Shown piece by piece: positions 1 to 13,825 of a stretch of DNA of 64,000 nt (its first letter is position 1; each line of letters begins with the position of its first letter). The position numbers and the translations under genes are program-made. This stretch comes from Bombus terrestris. Taxonomy: Eukaryota; Arthropoda; Insecta; Hymenoptera; Apidae. The notes under the pieces are model-generated. The model worked only from the letters and a program-made list of their open reading frames with translations, did not search any database and was not told where the DNA came from. The stretch spans positions 10,523,200-10,587,199 of the forward strand of contig NC_063281.1 in the NCBI RefSeq assembly GCF_910591885.1. The letters run 5' to 3'.

Positions 1-680
1 TAGTCACAGAATTACGAAAGCGCATAAATATTAATTATAGTCTAATTAGCACATTCTGCATAAGAGCCGTGTATATCCTAACATTTATAAACGAGGCCGT
101 AAGAACGTGCGAATCGTACGTGGACGTTACATAAACAAACAAAGAACGAGGAACTAACAACGTAGTAGTATCCTGTGATAAAATAAATCTCGACAAGATT
201 GACAATATCATTGATTGGTACGCGTATAGACACCGTTTCGTGATTCGGTCAGCCTATCCCGTTCCTGTTTGCTGACTTCCTGTTTTTCTAACTCGAAAGC
301 AGGGCCAAGCCCATCAGACGAAGCGATCTAGCGAATCCAATGGCAAGCTGGTCGAATTAGATGGTAACGCCGATCGCTAGAAATACATCACGAGTCGCGT
401 ACCTTTTGATTCTATCCGTGATCGTGCTGCCAAAAGAACGTTTCCAACACCAGCCAAAAATAAACTCGCGCTTCCGGTAGGCTTGCGCGCTGTTTCGCAC
501 CGTTCACTACGAAAGACAGTGCAGAACGAGGATCGGCGAAAAGGCACGTTCTCGAGCTTCTGCCTCGCACTCCACCCCGTTGTTCTCGTTTCCTCCATTC
601 CGTCTTTCTATCGTGCACTTCCGCGAAAATAATAACGTCACTTTTACCGGAACGACAGACAGTAAGGCAGAGACAGAGAC

Positions 681-717
<37 letters not shown>

Positions 718-2930
718 AGGTAAGAGACGAGACAAATCAGAATTAAGGAGCACTAGGACGCGACGATCCAACACGCTTCTCAGACGGCAGTTTTTACGAA
801 AATCGAGAGTTCTCTCTCTCTCGTCCTCTCGCGATTGACCTACCGCGTTCCACTTTTGCGGAATACAGCCACGAAACTGGGTCGACTGGCCGAAGTAACA
901 AGGGGTGCACGGTTTGCGGACGAATCTATCCCGGCTAGCTGTGTTGTGATGAGAAGACATTCTCAAACACCGACGATAGCTTTCAAAATTAACCTACGAA
1001 CTTTCCAGGGATCTTAACATATAGAAGCTCGCGAAAGTATCCCAACACTCGCAACCTAGACCAATCTCTTGTAAATGCACTGTATATGTTATAGGAAACA
1101 TTTTGGAATTTCATTAGCACCGCTATGAGACTCGACGATCACGCCAATATAATTATATTCACACTTTTCTAACACAATATACATTCAGATTACCAGATAC
1201 TCGGTACAAGTATGCATTTCGCAGAGATGAGAAATGATATGGAAAATAAATAACGAACTTTTTATAACGACGAATGTAAGACACTGTTTCATCGGAAATA
1301 ACGGTGGATTAATTTACAACGATTTGCCTTGAGATGTAATGCTTCGTAAGATACCCGGCCGAAGACTGTTGGCAGCGTTAAGTAAAGTCAGCGAAGTGAA
1401 TGTTTTATTCCGTTTGTGTAATTTCGTAAGTCTGATTGGCGGGAGAAAGTAGAATCGCGCGCAATATAATAGCACGCGGTTTCCATAAAGGAAATTCCAA
1501 ATAATTCACTGTGCGAACAGATATAGCGAAGTATCCGATTCTTTGTGATACCGCAGATTGCCAGTTGCCTTTCAGAGACTGGTTTCCAATCGAATTTCAC
1601 CACGATAATTAACAAGATCAGAATTAGTCGATTATAGGAAACTTCGATCACGTAGAAAATGAGCTGGTAGTTCTTTAAGAACAAAAATCAATAAATAGCA
1701 GGTCTCGTAAACTCATACAACTATACGATTTTCGCTATACACACTCGATACCTGTTTCCCCTTGCAATGTTCGACTCTCTATTCGCGATGAAACAGGTTC
1801 TCCACTGCTGTGCCTCTCGTTTTCGCGTTTCCACCGGTATCCTCGGTTAGAATCGGAGTAGAAAAAACCGGAAGATATTTGCAGCGGCGCGCTTTATCGC
1901 GATAACACGGCCACGCGAATGCAAAACAGCTGGATGTGGTCTGACTGGGAAAACTGCGTTCACCGTTTCTATCGAATCGCGTGCAAACCGAAAACAGACA
2001 TCGGCAATCTTTGCTACGCTTCGAGATCTCTACGGAAGGACAGAAAGAGGCTCGTACCTGTTTCGTATATCTAATACACACAGAGACCGCGACTATCCAG
2101 TTTCACGATGATAATCAACGCTGTAAGTGTAGAATACAATATCGAAATCCGAGACGGCCCCGAACGAGATACAGTGGTGTCGTTTTGGATTCTTTTCGCT
2201 ACATCCGCTCTGTTTTTGGCACGACCGTACGCGCAGCCATCCTGCTGCACGTATCACTCGAGTATCGCCAGTCAATGCGAATTTAAATGGCTTGACGGCT
2301 ACATAGATCGATTCACAAAGTGACAACAACCGGTAACGCTACGCTAACGTCATGCGTCACTTGTTCACCGAGCAACAGTTAATTCGATTTGTCTTCTCTA
2401 CAAAATAACGATACCTTTTCTTGACGAGCTCCTATCTCTTTTTATATATCGTGCTCGGCGTTATTAAAAATTGCAAGAATAAAATTGTAATATCAGAGTA
2501 ACGATATTAAAATGATGTAAATTCGATGGATGGAACGAGTCTTTGCTCGAATTCCATTTCTTTAATTACGTTGGAAAAACCATCAATTTGCATAAAAATC
2601 TACAGTCTGCTAATGAAAGATATACTCGAAAAAAGTCGATCGTTAATGAACACTGATCGAGTTTCTCTTTCATCCGAGATAATCACTCAGCTACGATAGT
2701 CGATTTTTCTCGGTCGTCACTGCACTTTGATATCTTCTCAACGGATCACACAAACGATATCGCAATTCGCAAGGTGAATTCGCGAAACGGGTTGAAAGTA
2801 GCGAAACACGAACAGGAGCAAGTTTCTTCGTTATCATAGGAAAGTGCCATGGAGCCTGGCAGCGACTAGACCGACGAATAGCCGCGTTGTTTCGAGCCAG
2901 CTTACGCGGCGAATAAACGACAGGCCTGCT
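1..2930. other. Gene-free stretch (no coding gene recognised)
   Basis: No open frame here resembles a known protein, and none has convincing splice sites around it. The short frames are on both strands and overlap one another, as expected for chance. The only clear structure is the GA microsatellite near 0.7 kb. This could be intergenic DNA or a long intron of a gene outside the window. Confidence 0.6.
668..717. repeat. GA microsatellite
   Basis: Interrupted GAGACA units run into a pure GA dinucleotide tract of roughly 25 bases or more. It is a simple-sequence repeat, and the Arg/Glu or Ser/Leu-rich open frames over it are artefacts of the repeat. Confidence 0.9.
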
Positions 2931-2937
2931 GTGTTTT

Positions 2938-3193
2938 GCACGACATGTCGTGCCGCAACGTGTCACACGGTGCGCCGCCTTTTACATTGATGAATGTCTC
3001 GACGAGGGAAGGGCATGACGTCAATTCGCTGGAGGGTGGAAAAGGGCTCGACGAGGATTTTTTTTATAGCGTACGACCACTTCACCTGCTTCTCGCGTTC
3101 GAGTTACGCGAGTACGTACTAAATGCTGCACCCTATACGAGCGTGCACTCGTCGTGCTCGTTTCCTCCTAGCAAGAAATCACAGCCTATAAAT
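2938..3193 (+). promoter_or_regulatory. Possible promoter: 16-bp palindrome, CRE site and TATA box
   Basis: A perfect 16-base palindrome (GCACGACATGTCGTGC) lies at 2938-2953. A full palindromic CRE/ATF site (TGACGTCA) is at 3016-3023. A TATA-like element (CTATAAATTA) is at 3184-3193. About 130 bases downstream is a short frame, ATG at 3325 to TAG at 3444 (39 codons plus stop), which I cannot assign. Finding these elements in this order suggests a TATA-type promoter reading to the right, but each can occur by chance and no gene is recognised downstream. Confidence 0.25.
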
Positions 3194-3444
3194 TAGACTG
3201 CAGAGGGAAGCAAACTCTAATAATTAAAAAGTCATCGTTTCTCGACGATCCAATTAATCAAACGATGGTCGATTGGTTGAGGGATCGACGTTAACCAAAC
3301 GAACTCGAACAAACGACGATAACTATGACTTGGCTAGCAGCGCAATTACGTAAAAATGCATCCACGTCCGGTGAATCTTTGGGGACTGAGATGCCTCAAA
3401 AAACGATACAAAGAGCGTCTTGTCGCGAGACAAAGGTTTACTAG

Positions 3445-4684
3445 AGTGGCTGGGGGACAAGCGAAGAGAAGAGAGAATCTCAAAGGGGTAATGAGGCCGG
3501 TGGGTGGAAAGTAGTGGGTGCAGATCTAGGTTACCTGCATATTATGCAACCAACACCACTGCAATTCCGCGGTTGCACGTGCAATCGTAGGCACATGCAC
3601 GGAGATCATTAACGACTCCGTGTTTCGACCGCTCCGTTCAATTTCTAATTAGCGTATCAACTTTATGTTACATGTACGACGTATCGACGTTCCACGTACG
3701 GACTCCATAAATCTCCAGAATTACGGAATAATCGTTCGCAAGAATTTATAGAATACATCATCGCACGCAAGCATCCAGACACGTGGTTATCTTCGACAAG
3801 ACGAATTATTATCCGATTATTGGATTATTCGTAAAGCTGGCAGTAAATCGGTGCAAAAGTGAAAAGGTGACGGCGTTTAGAAGGATCATAAATTTATATT
3901 ATAATGTGTATTTGTATCGTATTTCTTCGTTGACGACATCTTCATTGAATGGTAAATAAGTTTCGACGAAGCCCGAATGAAAGTTTGAAATGGAAGAAAT
4001 ATAAAAAAATTTAATAGTACGTTCGAGTAACAATTTAAATCAACATTGCTCGAGTTCCTTATAATTTTCTGGCCATTTCTGAGATATAGCTTGCTCTGTG
4101 TAAATGGCCAATGTTTACGAACGACGGTGTATGTTTAGATCCGAGGTACGAGTGGAACCAGCTCATGAAAACCGGAGAACAACGAGGATGGAAAATCCAA
4201 GATCTAATGCTGAAATAAGACTAAGAAGAAGCGAATATTTTTGGCGCAACGACGTATCCTCGCGGTCCTTAAACGAGCTGATATCTTTGCCTCGTACTTT
4301 TGGCACGTACGTCGCTTCTTCGAACGTTAACGATTCCTAGCAATTTCTTCTCTTTTTCTTTTCCACGCCAATGACCCAATAATACAGGCACGCGAGTGTT
4401 CCTCGTGCCTCGACAAAGAAACACGTGCGACTTTCAGCGGCTTCGAATAACGATCCGAGGTCGGTCTTTGTTGCTACGATCATTTATGGGACGACAAAAC
4501 ACGTGGCGGGCGAATTATGTCAAAACAACGCGGGGGCGTTGGATCCTAAACGGAGGACGATGAACCGCGCTGTTTTGGACGGGCGCGCAAGAAAATTCAA
4601 GGTGACGACCCAGGGTTCTTGTACGATCCTCGACAAAACGTTCTCCCGTTTCTCGAAATAAATTTATCGCGAATCTTTCTCTCT

Positions 4685-4719
<35 letters not shown>

Positions 4720-7700
4720 GCTTCGAAGCGCGTCAGCCCGCGCTTGTTTCTCAAATAGTCGCGCTTGCACGAAAAACGGTTCGAGGAAATTTCGAAAGAT
4801 CGAATCGAATCGACTACTCATCTATACCGGCTTGCAATTACGACAAACGATTTATCACGACTTTCACGAATCCGCGATTTAACGATAATTATCGCAACAG
4901 CAGGTCGAATAGAATCGCGGTGAAAGCAAGCGAAACCGATGGTTATCGAAACGATGGTTGGTGTGGCGAAGGATAACCGTAATATCTGTGATTCATGCAA
5001 CGCTCGTTTACTTCCTATTTCCTATAAGAAAAATTTCTAAAGATTCTTTAATTCATTAGAGGCCGACCATTTCATCGGCAATTTATTTTCAGTAAATTTA
5101 CGGTATCGAGTCCTGTTTTCCAAAGTCGTGGCTACGAAAGTCAGTCGCGCGAGTATCAACTCTGCCGCTCTTCTCGCTTCGATATCGCGATTTTCCACCA
5201 ATCGAAATTTCTACGAACTTGTGCAAATTTTCTTCTCTCTCAGCCTTCCATTATAAATAAACGTGGAATGAATGCGACGCAAATACATTCTTTCGGTTTA
5301 AATTTAGTAGACCGCTTGATAATAGTCGTAGACAGACGGTCTCTTTTCTTACCATTTCCAACGTACAAAATGTAATGTGTAAATCTTTTGTGATCGAATC
5401 GAACCACATGTTCAAATACTTACGAACGCTAGCGTATTATCTTTCGACAATGTCGCCTTCGCACAGCTTATAAATATTATTCCACTGCTTGGTCCTTCGC
5501 GTACGTATCTCGCCGATTAAAAAAATGTAATTCGTGAAACGAAATAATGGAAATTCATTCGTTCGATAACATGATTCCATCCGTTATTTTAAACGCTATC
5601 GGCGTACAGAAACGGTGAAAAACAGACGTAAAGATTGACGAAACAATTACAAGGTAGAACAGGACCGTTTCACAATCGAATCCTGAAGCAGCTAGCCAAG
5701 CCACGTTTTCCTCGAAATTGCAGATTTCCGTCCAACTAGATGGACATTTCGTATCAACCTTGACTAGCAGAACTCGTACGAGAGAGGCGCGATATCGCGA
5801 CGTGGCCAAGGTGCAATGCAATTGCACAGGCTGCATCGTCCCCGAACAAGGCTGCGGTAAACGGTCTCGTCTCTCAGATAACACGTGCACCGCTATCTTC
5901 TATCTCGCATGTATCGAGCTTACATAAGGCACCGCGGTATTATGTCTTGTCAACGACAACGGTGCAGCGCGAAGCGATTAGTTACGAAACTGCCTGCGGA
6001 TATAGAGACGAGTAAACGAAATACGAGTACATTCGATGTGTGTAGTTTCGCCGATCTTCCAGGCTCGATTCAGACGAGCGATATTTCTTTTTGCAAGCTG
6101 TCGTTTACGAGAAAAGGGTAACGCACGCGTCGCGGTGAAATAAAACGCGTGAAATACGTGGCAGAGTCGAAGAAATGGAAGGATCGATGCGACGTATCGA
6201 CGCCAATGTTAACAAAAATTGAGGATTTGATCGATCGGATGAGAATCTGCATAAAGTTGGCTGAACAAAAGAAATAACGATGAATGTAGAATTTTAAATG
6301 AAATTTTGAGACCATTCGACCGGACCTGGTAAGTGTTAACACGAAGTTAATCGAATGCTTCGTGGCGGATAAAATAGACAACGATCCGAATTGCAGAATT
6401 GCATAAACTTCGATATAAAGACAAATATTTGGAGGCGATGTATTTTGAAATATACTATTCTGAAATTGTGTATTTTAATATATAAGCTGTGCTAAATTTA
6501 AATAACACCAGCGTCGTGAAACGTTATCGTTACTTTGATGCCACTCGATGATTGTTCAAATAGGAGCACGGGCAACCAGAAACTAAGATTACGTCAAATT
6601 TTGTTGATATAAATAACGAAGTGTGTCGGGTGTACCGCCATATAGTCGTATTTCTCCATACGATATAATAAACCGCTGAAACGTCTAACGTCTAACAGAA
6701 TTCACTCGCCTGCATCGAACGTTACTTCGATCTTCTGTACGTTTTACCAATTCGTTTTGTAGATGGGAAATTGATCATCGAGAGACGAGAGTACGCTGAG
6801 GTAATGGTAGGCGCAATGGCAAAGAGCGCAAAGATGCACGATAGAGTAAGGATGTGCTACTTGCACGCGTGAAAGTGGAGCCACGCGAGGAAACTTCACG
6901 ACTTTGCCGCGATTAGTCCGATGAGTCACCATCGTGCTAGTTGTAGGATCGCAAAAATATGATAGACACTGGGATACTGTAATTATTTCATTAGATACGA
7001 AGAAACGTGCACGTAGGATAGTCCTTGACGTGTTCGCTTCAATCGCAACATGTACACGCGCTGGTCTTCGGAAAACAAGTTTTTACGAATTCGGTACACG
7101 TGGAGAGACAAAAGCTGAGAAATACAAGTCACTACTCGCATGACGAAAACGTGACAATCGATTGTAGTCGAAATGTTCATTGCCACCGATAATCGATGGA
7201 ATAATTATCAGTAAAGACAAAGAAAAATTGTCCAGCTTAAAAAAAGAATTATTCTCTATTTACATTGCAACATTGTTCTGTTTAATTTTCCTATTTAATT
7301 TTCGACGTAATTGCGAATCAACAGCACCGTATGTTTACCTCGGCCCGTTCTTCAAATCGTTGTAAATCCGATCGCGTCTTCTTATTCCCAGCTCTTACGG
7401 GCTATAAATGGTAAAAAAGTCTGTTTACTTGTTAGAAAGAAAAAGAGGCGAGGTCGAGACGTAGATGTTCGTGCAGGGTTAAAACTTATCGACCAGTAAA
7501 TCACGGTACGTGTTCGACAATAGGCAGAACGGAAAGGGCCAGCGATGACTTTCTCGATTGATGCATTCTGTCGTCACAGAACGCACGAGTGTTCCGGTGC
7601 ATACGAACGCTCACTGAACACGTACACATCCTGCTCGTACGAACGGTTCTTCGATAATGTGGGTCAGCTCGTTTACGCCGCCGGCTCTCGGCTTATCTAG

Positions 7701-9888
7701 CTGTTAGAGCTGCATATACATTTCAACGACTTATTCGTATCTGCAAGCTACTTACAAAAATATCCTGAATAAAAGAGAATAAAAAAAGAAGAGAAAAGAG
7801 AGAGAGAGACAGAGGGGGGGGGAGAGACAAAGACAGGGCCAGAGAGACAGAGAGGAAGAATTTTCAATTCACCAAGCTAATGCGAATCTCATTGCTAGCG
7901 TGAACGTGCACGTTTGATAAGAGGGCGAGAAAGAAGGAGGTCGAGATCGTATAATTTCATCGGTCGTAGCCCGGCGATTTATCGCCGGATTGAATAGAGG
8001 ATGCGTTAGGATCGGTACTTATATCGACACCACGAATTACGACGCAGTGAGAATATTGGCACGTTTATCGTTAACCCTTTTAACCGAAGCGATTCTAGCG
8101 AACGCCCGAATTAGCACTGGCTAAGTGGTTGAGTCGTTCTCTAAACTAAGATTTAAAAGGTGTGAGCAAGGGATTTCCGGGTTTTCACTGTTACCGCATT
8201 GCGTACAGACTGGCAAACGACGACGTCGGCTAGTTAGTTGCACTTGCGAACGCGATGGATTTAAACGAGATTGAAAGAGATGACTGACAATTTCGACCGA
8301 GCCTCTGGCCACAGTCACGCGTTATAGTCTTTACGTAATATCTTTAAATACACGTCGAAGCAATTTATTAATTCTATCGAACAATATTACAAGTGCTTGT
8401 TAGATGAAAAAAGAAGGTTTGTTTGGTGTAGGGGAAGAGAATAGCGTCGAGATTTCGTAGAAACTCGCAAGAGTATTCGAACGCTTGTAGACACGTTCGA
8501 CGAAGATGAGGATGACGATTGGGTGCGTCGTATGAAACGTTTGGAAATTCGATTAACATCGACTACTATCATTTTGTTGATAATGTTTGAAACATAAAAC
8601 CTACGTTAGATATTCAATGCAAGTATTTGGTAAAGGTATTTAAATTTTTATACATCTCCGGATTGATTCCAAATTTGACCGATATAATCATGACGATCGT
8701 GTCTCGTTTCAATGTTAACGAAAGCTCAAAATGTTTTATATTAGTACTTATCATATATGCGTAAAAGTTTTTTATGCAAGTGTTAAATTACCTTCGTAAA
8801 CTTCGCGTATGTTGGCGCTACGTTTCGCAGAATTTGAATTAATCCCGAGCGAAACTCACCGTGCTGTACGTGGCTTCCGATTCATTCTGATTTCTGTTCG
8901 TAATTAACCAGCGAAACTTAGAAGAGTTCCCGTGTATATAAACCGCGCTCGACTATGAACGTGTAACAAAGTTTCGACCTTCGTTTGATATCAATTTTGA
9001 TAGCGTATTATGTGCATGGAAATGATTCGTGTCACAAATTATTGTTGTCAACGAACGATCGTAAACTGGAATATTTGTAGATTGTCGGCTTGGTTCGGAG
9101 CTTGTGAAACGTGATTACGAAATACTTGACGCGAACTCGTACGTTTGGATAATGAAACGAAAAACTGGAAGCGATGGTTATTAAGTGAAAGAAAATGGTG
9201 ATTATTAAGTAAAAGAAACTGATCGTTAACAGACTTTTTATAATTCGGCGATCGTTAAACTGTTTACGATGCAACTTTTTCTCGAGTAAATCAAATCAAT
9301 AATAACTGACGTAAGTGATGCCTACGTGCGATCTTTAAAATAATGCGGCTGATTGGCGTCAATTGACGCGGAAGCTCGTTGAATCCATTCAACGGCACAA
9401 AAAAATCCTATTCTTCGGTTATATTCCGATGGCAAAAAGCTCTGCTCAACTGTTACGACTTAGTCGTTCGCGTAGGTGCGAATCGTTAAAGAGTTGCACA
9501 AGGTTACTTGTAACGAGTACGCGAACGCGATGACGAGGCCAAAACTAGCAGCAACGAGAAACTGATGCACCTGAAACGCAGGCAACCGAAACGAAACACA
9601 CGTATCGCACACGAAAAAACGCGTGCGTTACATCATTTCCTTATCGAACGTAACTACGCTTCCTTTTAAACGACTATATCAGAAGCAAAAGCTGCGGCTT
9701 ATCAGCGCGCTGGGAACGATTAAATGGCATACTATCGCAATCTTAATTGTCTCTTCCGAAATCGAGTGACTTTAATCCTGTAAACAGAGATACATGTTTC
9801 TGAATTGTCGAATATTTACGTTGTCCAACAATCGATTTTCGAAATCTCTAATGGCCGGACTTTCAATATTCCTCGGCGTAGAAATGTC
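3445..9888. other. Gene-free stretch with simple repeats
   Basis: I see no supportable gene. Features are simple sequence only: a CT tract near 4.7 kb and a GA/G-rich tract at about 7.79-7.86 kb with a run of G. A small inverted repeat, GTGCAAT-gca-ATTGCAC, lies at 5811-5827. The open frames here lack recognisable domains and have shadow frames of equal quality on the opposite strand. Confidence 0.55.
4677..4719. repeat. CT microsatellite
   Basis: A tract of CT dinucleotides with a few CCT interruptions. The Arg-Glu repeats in the opposite-strand translation come from this repeat and not from a gene. Confidence 0.9.
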
Positions 9889-10135
9889 CAAATTTCAAAT
9901 TGTTGAATATTCATATTTGCGAATCCTTTGTGGTCCGAATGTCTAAAACCTCGCTGTGAATATTCAAATTTTCAAATTATGCAGTATTCACATTTTCAAA
10001 TATTTAAAACACTCGAAATTCCTCGACTCGTCGAAATAACAAATTTGTCTCCTTTCTCTCCAAATTTTCAAATTCTCGCGTTACATACGCGTTCCAATTC
10101 TTTAATATCTGCATTTTCAAATTTTCAACGTTGAA
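9889..10135. repeat. Degenerate TTTTCAAAT low-complexity repeat
   Basis: Words of the form CAAATTTTCAAATT recur about eight times with irregular spacing, mixed with AATATTCA words. It reads as an old decayed short-unit array and not as coding sequence. Confidence 0.5.
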
Positions 10136-11381
10136 ACTTTCGAGCCGAGTAATTATCAAGCCTGGATTATTTCAAATCACACTATAATAAATATCAGTAC
10201 GTAGGTATGTTTTCTTTCGTAATTGCCTTACTACACACACCAGACAAGACCCACACATGCTTATTACCGTATTAAAAATCTGACGCAATGAACCATCGTG
10301 ACGCGTAGTAACAGCCAGTGCAAATTACGAAAACTGGATAAAAATCAACGTAAGATTAAGAGAAAAGTTCGTACTAACCATCTTACGTATCGAAGGCTCG
10401 TGTTAGATCTATTAAATGGCCCGTATTCACGTGCGTTTCGATGCAACGAGAGATTGACGCAACACGTAATCGAAATTAATAAAGAAAACGGAAGATTCGA
10501 GGCACTGATCTCCCTCCGATCGAAAAGGAACAGAAGGTCAAAGTTAATCTCGTCCACGTTCATGATTTATATCGGGTTATATTAAAGTAGAGGCACGCCG
10601 CTCACCCTCTAGTTTTCCACATGTGCATCCGAATGCGTCACAAGCTTGTCGCAGCGATTATTTCGCAACGTGTCACGAATCGATCGAACAATGTTTTCCA
10701 CTTCTCGATCGAAGAATTTAAAGGATGGTTTTTCGTAACGAGCGTTGTGTAATTTGCAAGTGTTGAGCGTAAACACTCGAACGAGTATTCATTATATTCG
10801 AATGATTTCAACATGTGAAATAATTCAGTCGTACGAAAAAAACTACGTTGATCCTATAATGTCATAGCTTGAAAAGTATAGAAAATCGATGATGTTACGG
10901 ATATTGTTCTTTTAAATTTACCCTGAAGCTTAGGATTAATTTATATCTGTTTTACGGTTATTTATAATTTACGACAGTAAGCCGTTTATTCCTTGACGAC
11001 TGAATATTAATCATCTGCTTATATAAGGAAATTAAGAAATTACTAAAAGGTGGAATTAATTAATTTGCTTTTTTAAAAGGCGCGGTTCTCATCCATTTGG
11101 AATATTCGATGGAAAAAGTTAAACGCTCGTACATTGATATCTATCGTTCGCAAGATTACTAAACTGTTAACGGATAAATAAGATTCTCATTTCTAAACAA
11201 TGATGAAAAGCGTGACGTTAGAATGAAAAAAAGATTCAAGGTAACGATGACACTACGACGCTGCAACTTTACATCAGTCTGTTTTAATAGTTACTCAAAG
11301 TTCCTAAATTTCTAAATGGAAAATTACCGTGTGGTATCTTTCAATCATTTGCGTAAATTTCCTAATGTATCCTTGCATATA
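10136..11381. other. Gene-free stretch
   Basis: No gene, RNA gene or strong repeat was recognised. Two overlapping frames on opposite strands near 10.3-10.6 kb are of similar length and neither resembles a protein family. Confidence 0.5.
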
Positions 11382-11935
11382 ACATCTATCTAACTTATCA
11401 GTCAAAGTAAATTACATATACTATATACATATACAATCAGAAAGAAAACTTCGTAATCTTGTAACGCGAAAAATCCCAATGATCAAAGTATACGTGTTTA
11501 ACATCTACCTAACTTATCAGTAGGTCGTGGACTTTTATGTGTTTATAGGAAATTTAAAAGTGCAAATGTATATAGAATATGCGTACTGTACAAAACTACA
11601 TGAAATATTAAAAAAAAATAGGATACCTGTAACATTTAATAAATGACACGAATAGTTCTTTAGATTCTGTTTTATCACTTATATTCACGAAAGTATGATA
11701 TTACATAAGAATCTGTAGTCTACTTATGAGAGAAAATAAATTAAGTACCTTAACGATGTTCAATCAAAAAGAAAGCTAGTAACGCAAAGTATACGCGTCT
11801 AACATTTACCTAACTTATCAGTCAAAATAAATTAAATACCTTAACGACGTTCGATCAGAAAGAAAGCTCGTAATCTCTCAACGCGAGAAAGCCCAATGGA
11901 CAATGTATATACGCGTGGCGAAGACTAGATATACG
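11382..11935. repeat. Interrupted tandem repeat, unit about 105-118 bp
   Basis: A unit beginning GTATACGYGTYTAACATYTA and containing CCTAACTTATCAGTCAAA, GATCAGAAAGAAAGCT and AACGCGARAAAYCCCAATG recurs. Copies are at about 11382-11487 (start divergent), 11488-11525 (truncated), 11734-11788 (end only) and 11789-11904 (full), with a further start at 11905. About 200 bases of unrelated AT-rich sequence separates the second and third copies. The unit has no obvious coding capacity. Confidence 0.65.
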
Positions 11936-13803
11936 CATTAACTGTTCTCTCTCTTCCTCTTAATACGCGATACAATACACCTACAATGGGCCGTTTATGC
12001 GAGCACCGCGTTACTCACACATGTCAAGTCAGGAAATCGCGCTCGATCATCTCGCTAGTAGTTACAACGCAACCCTCTGGGGGTGGAGGAGGTAGAGAAA
12101 AAGCACAAGGTTCGCAATATGGTACGTGATGCAGGTGAATAACATGGTGTCCCTTTGTAGTTATATGCAAACACATGCATCATACCGTCCATGACAGAGA
12201 GCGTTTACGTGACGCATATAGTAGAACGAGAAGAAGAAAACACACATTTCCTATCTCTGTCTATTGGAACGTCAGAAACGAACTGTCACTCTAGAGAAAG
12301 AAAAGGAGAGCCATAGATTGGTCGTATGTACTCACCGATTTGTAATATCACGCGAGGTAGCACGATCCACCGAGCCTGGAGTCGTTCCCGTGGGTCAAAT
12401 GATCCTGACGAGCTCCATGGTTTTCCTGAACTACCGACGCACTCGTGAATTCGTCCCTCGCTGCTCCGACTCCTCTGTCACGGTACACGCGAGAACCCTT
12501 TCGATCGTCCTTTGCGTGCAGACTCGACGAAAGAGGTTTGACGGATGCGAGACTCGACCAACGCAAGCACTTACGACCACCTCGAAGGTCTGTTGCCAAC
12601 TGACCCAGCCAGTGACAGCTCTTCGCCATCCACCACGTTTACCACCGTAGCTCCAATAAAGTAACTATCGCAAGCTCTTGCAATGCCACTCCGATGCTTA
12701 TCTGAAACCCCATAAAGCTTTTATATGACCAAATTCTCCTATATACGACAGGATTTTCCAGAAAAACACGTGTTATTAAATGCTACAGGACCTTATGGAA
12801 CCTTATTCGTACTATAGAATTTGTTTTAAACTTTTGTAAGATACGACAATTAGGTTTCATGATATGCCAATAAAGAATTAGGAGGCAGGATATTGACATA
12901 TGTATTTTAGACTTTCTCAGCATGTTTGAAGGTTTAGTTAGGTATTTGGGTACGAAGGATTCTTTCTAATTAAATGAAGTATCGTAAATGGAGTTTTTAA
13001 ATCTATTTCAAATGATTATTCTGATCGAAAGCTGATAGTATGAGGAAGAAAGAAAGCAGAAGAAATATGCTCGAAAAATTTTTTTTCGCGGAAGTTGTCA
13101 ACACTGTCGATCATATGGCAATCAGCTGTAATTCACGTTTCTTCAATGGACATATGTTTGTATCGCATTTACGAATTAAGTGGGCAGAAAGATAACTAGC
13201 ATGCATTGTTTGTAACAGATTAATGGTGTCTTCTCTAACACCATATTTTATTGTTATTGCACGATAATATCAATTTAATACACGTGACTGCATTATTTAT
13301 GCAGGTTTGAAATTTCTGGAAGGATCATTTTAACTCAAGGTTAATTGATTTAACGGTTTATTATTTAACAGTTGAATTAGATTTAGATCAAATTTGGGAT
13401 TAAGCAATTAAAATGTACGAAATTTGAGCGACGACAATAAATTAACGATCGCGGAATTGTAACTATCTTTCTCCTTTAGAGAAAGATATTTAAAAAGAAG
13501 ATTATTTAAAAATAATTTTTATTATTTCACAACTATCAGTACTTAACGCTTATGTGGATCTATTACAAACTTAGAAGTATATGAAATCGTTTTAACTGTG
13601 TTTCAATGTGATATTAAAAACATAGTAAAAATGCAAATACCTATGAAATGCGTATATTGCTATGATTTAATCCATAAATGTTTTATTTACAAATGTTTAA
13701 CCATTTCTCAGAGTTGGATATCTGAAACATGTTTCAGATGGTATACTAGTTGATAATATCAAAATCATGTCTTGATAAGAACATGGTGTGTAAGATAATT
13801 GTA
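11936..13803. other. Gene-free stretch with a GC-richer block
   Basis: The part at about 12,350-12,650 is richer in G+C than its surroundings and is open on both strands (128 codons plus, 93 codons minus). Neither translation resembles a known family. It could be a first exon or CpG-type promoter, but I see no supporting splice structure. The remainder is AT-rich without recognisable features. Confidence 0.45.
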
Positions 13804-13809
13804 TTTATT
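13804..13809 (-). terminator. Poly(A) signal of TMA7
   Basis: AATAAA on the minus strand, 17 bases beyond the TMA7 stop codon, giving a very short 3' untranslated region. Confidence 0.7.
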
Positions 13810-13825
13810 CTCAGTCTTAACTGCA

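Noticed and set aside
4515..4821. Arg/Glu-repeat proteins on the minus strand
   Set aside because: They are translations of the CT microsatellite and have no other protein-like sequence.
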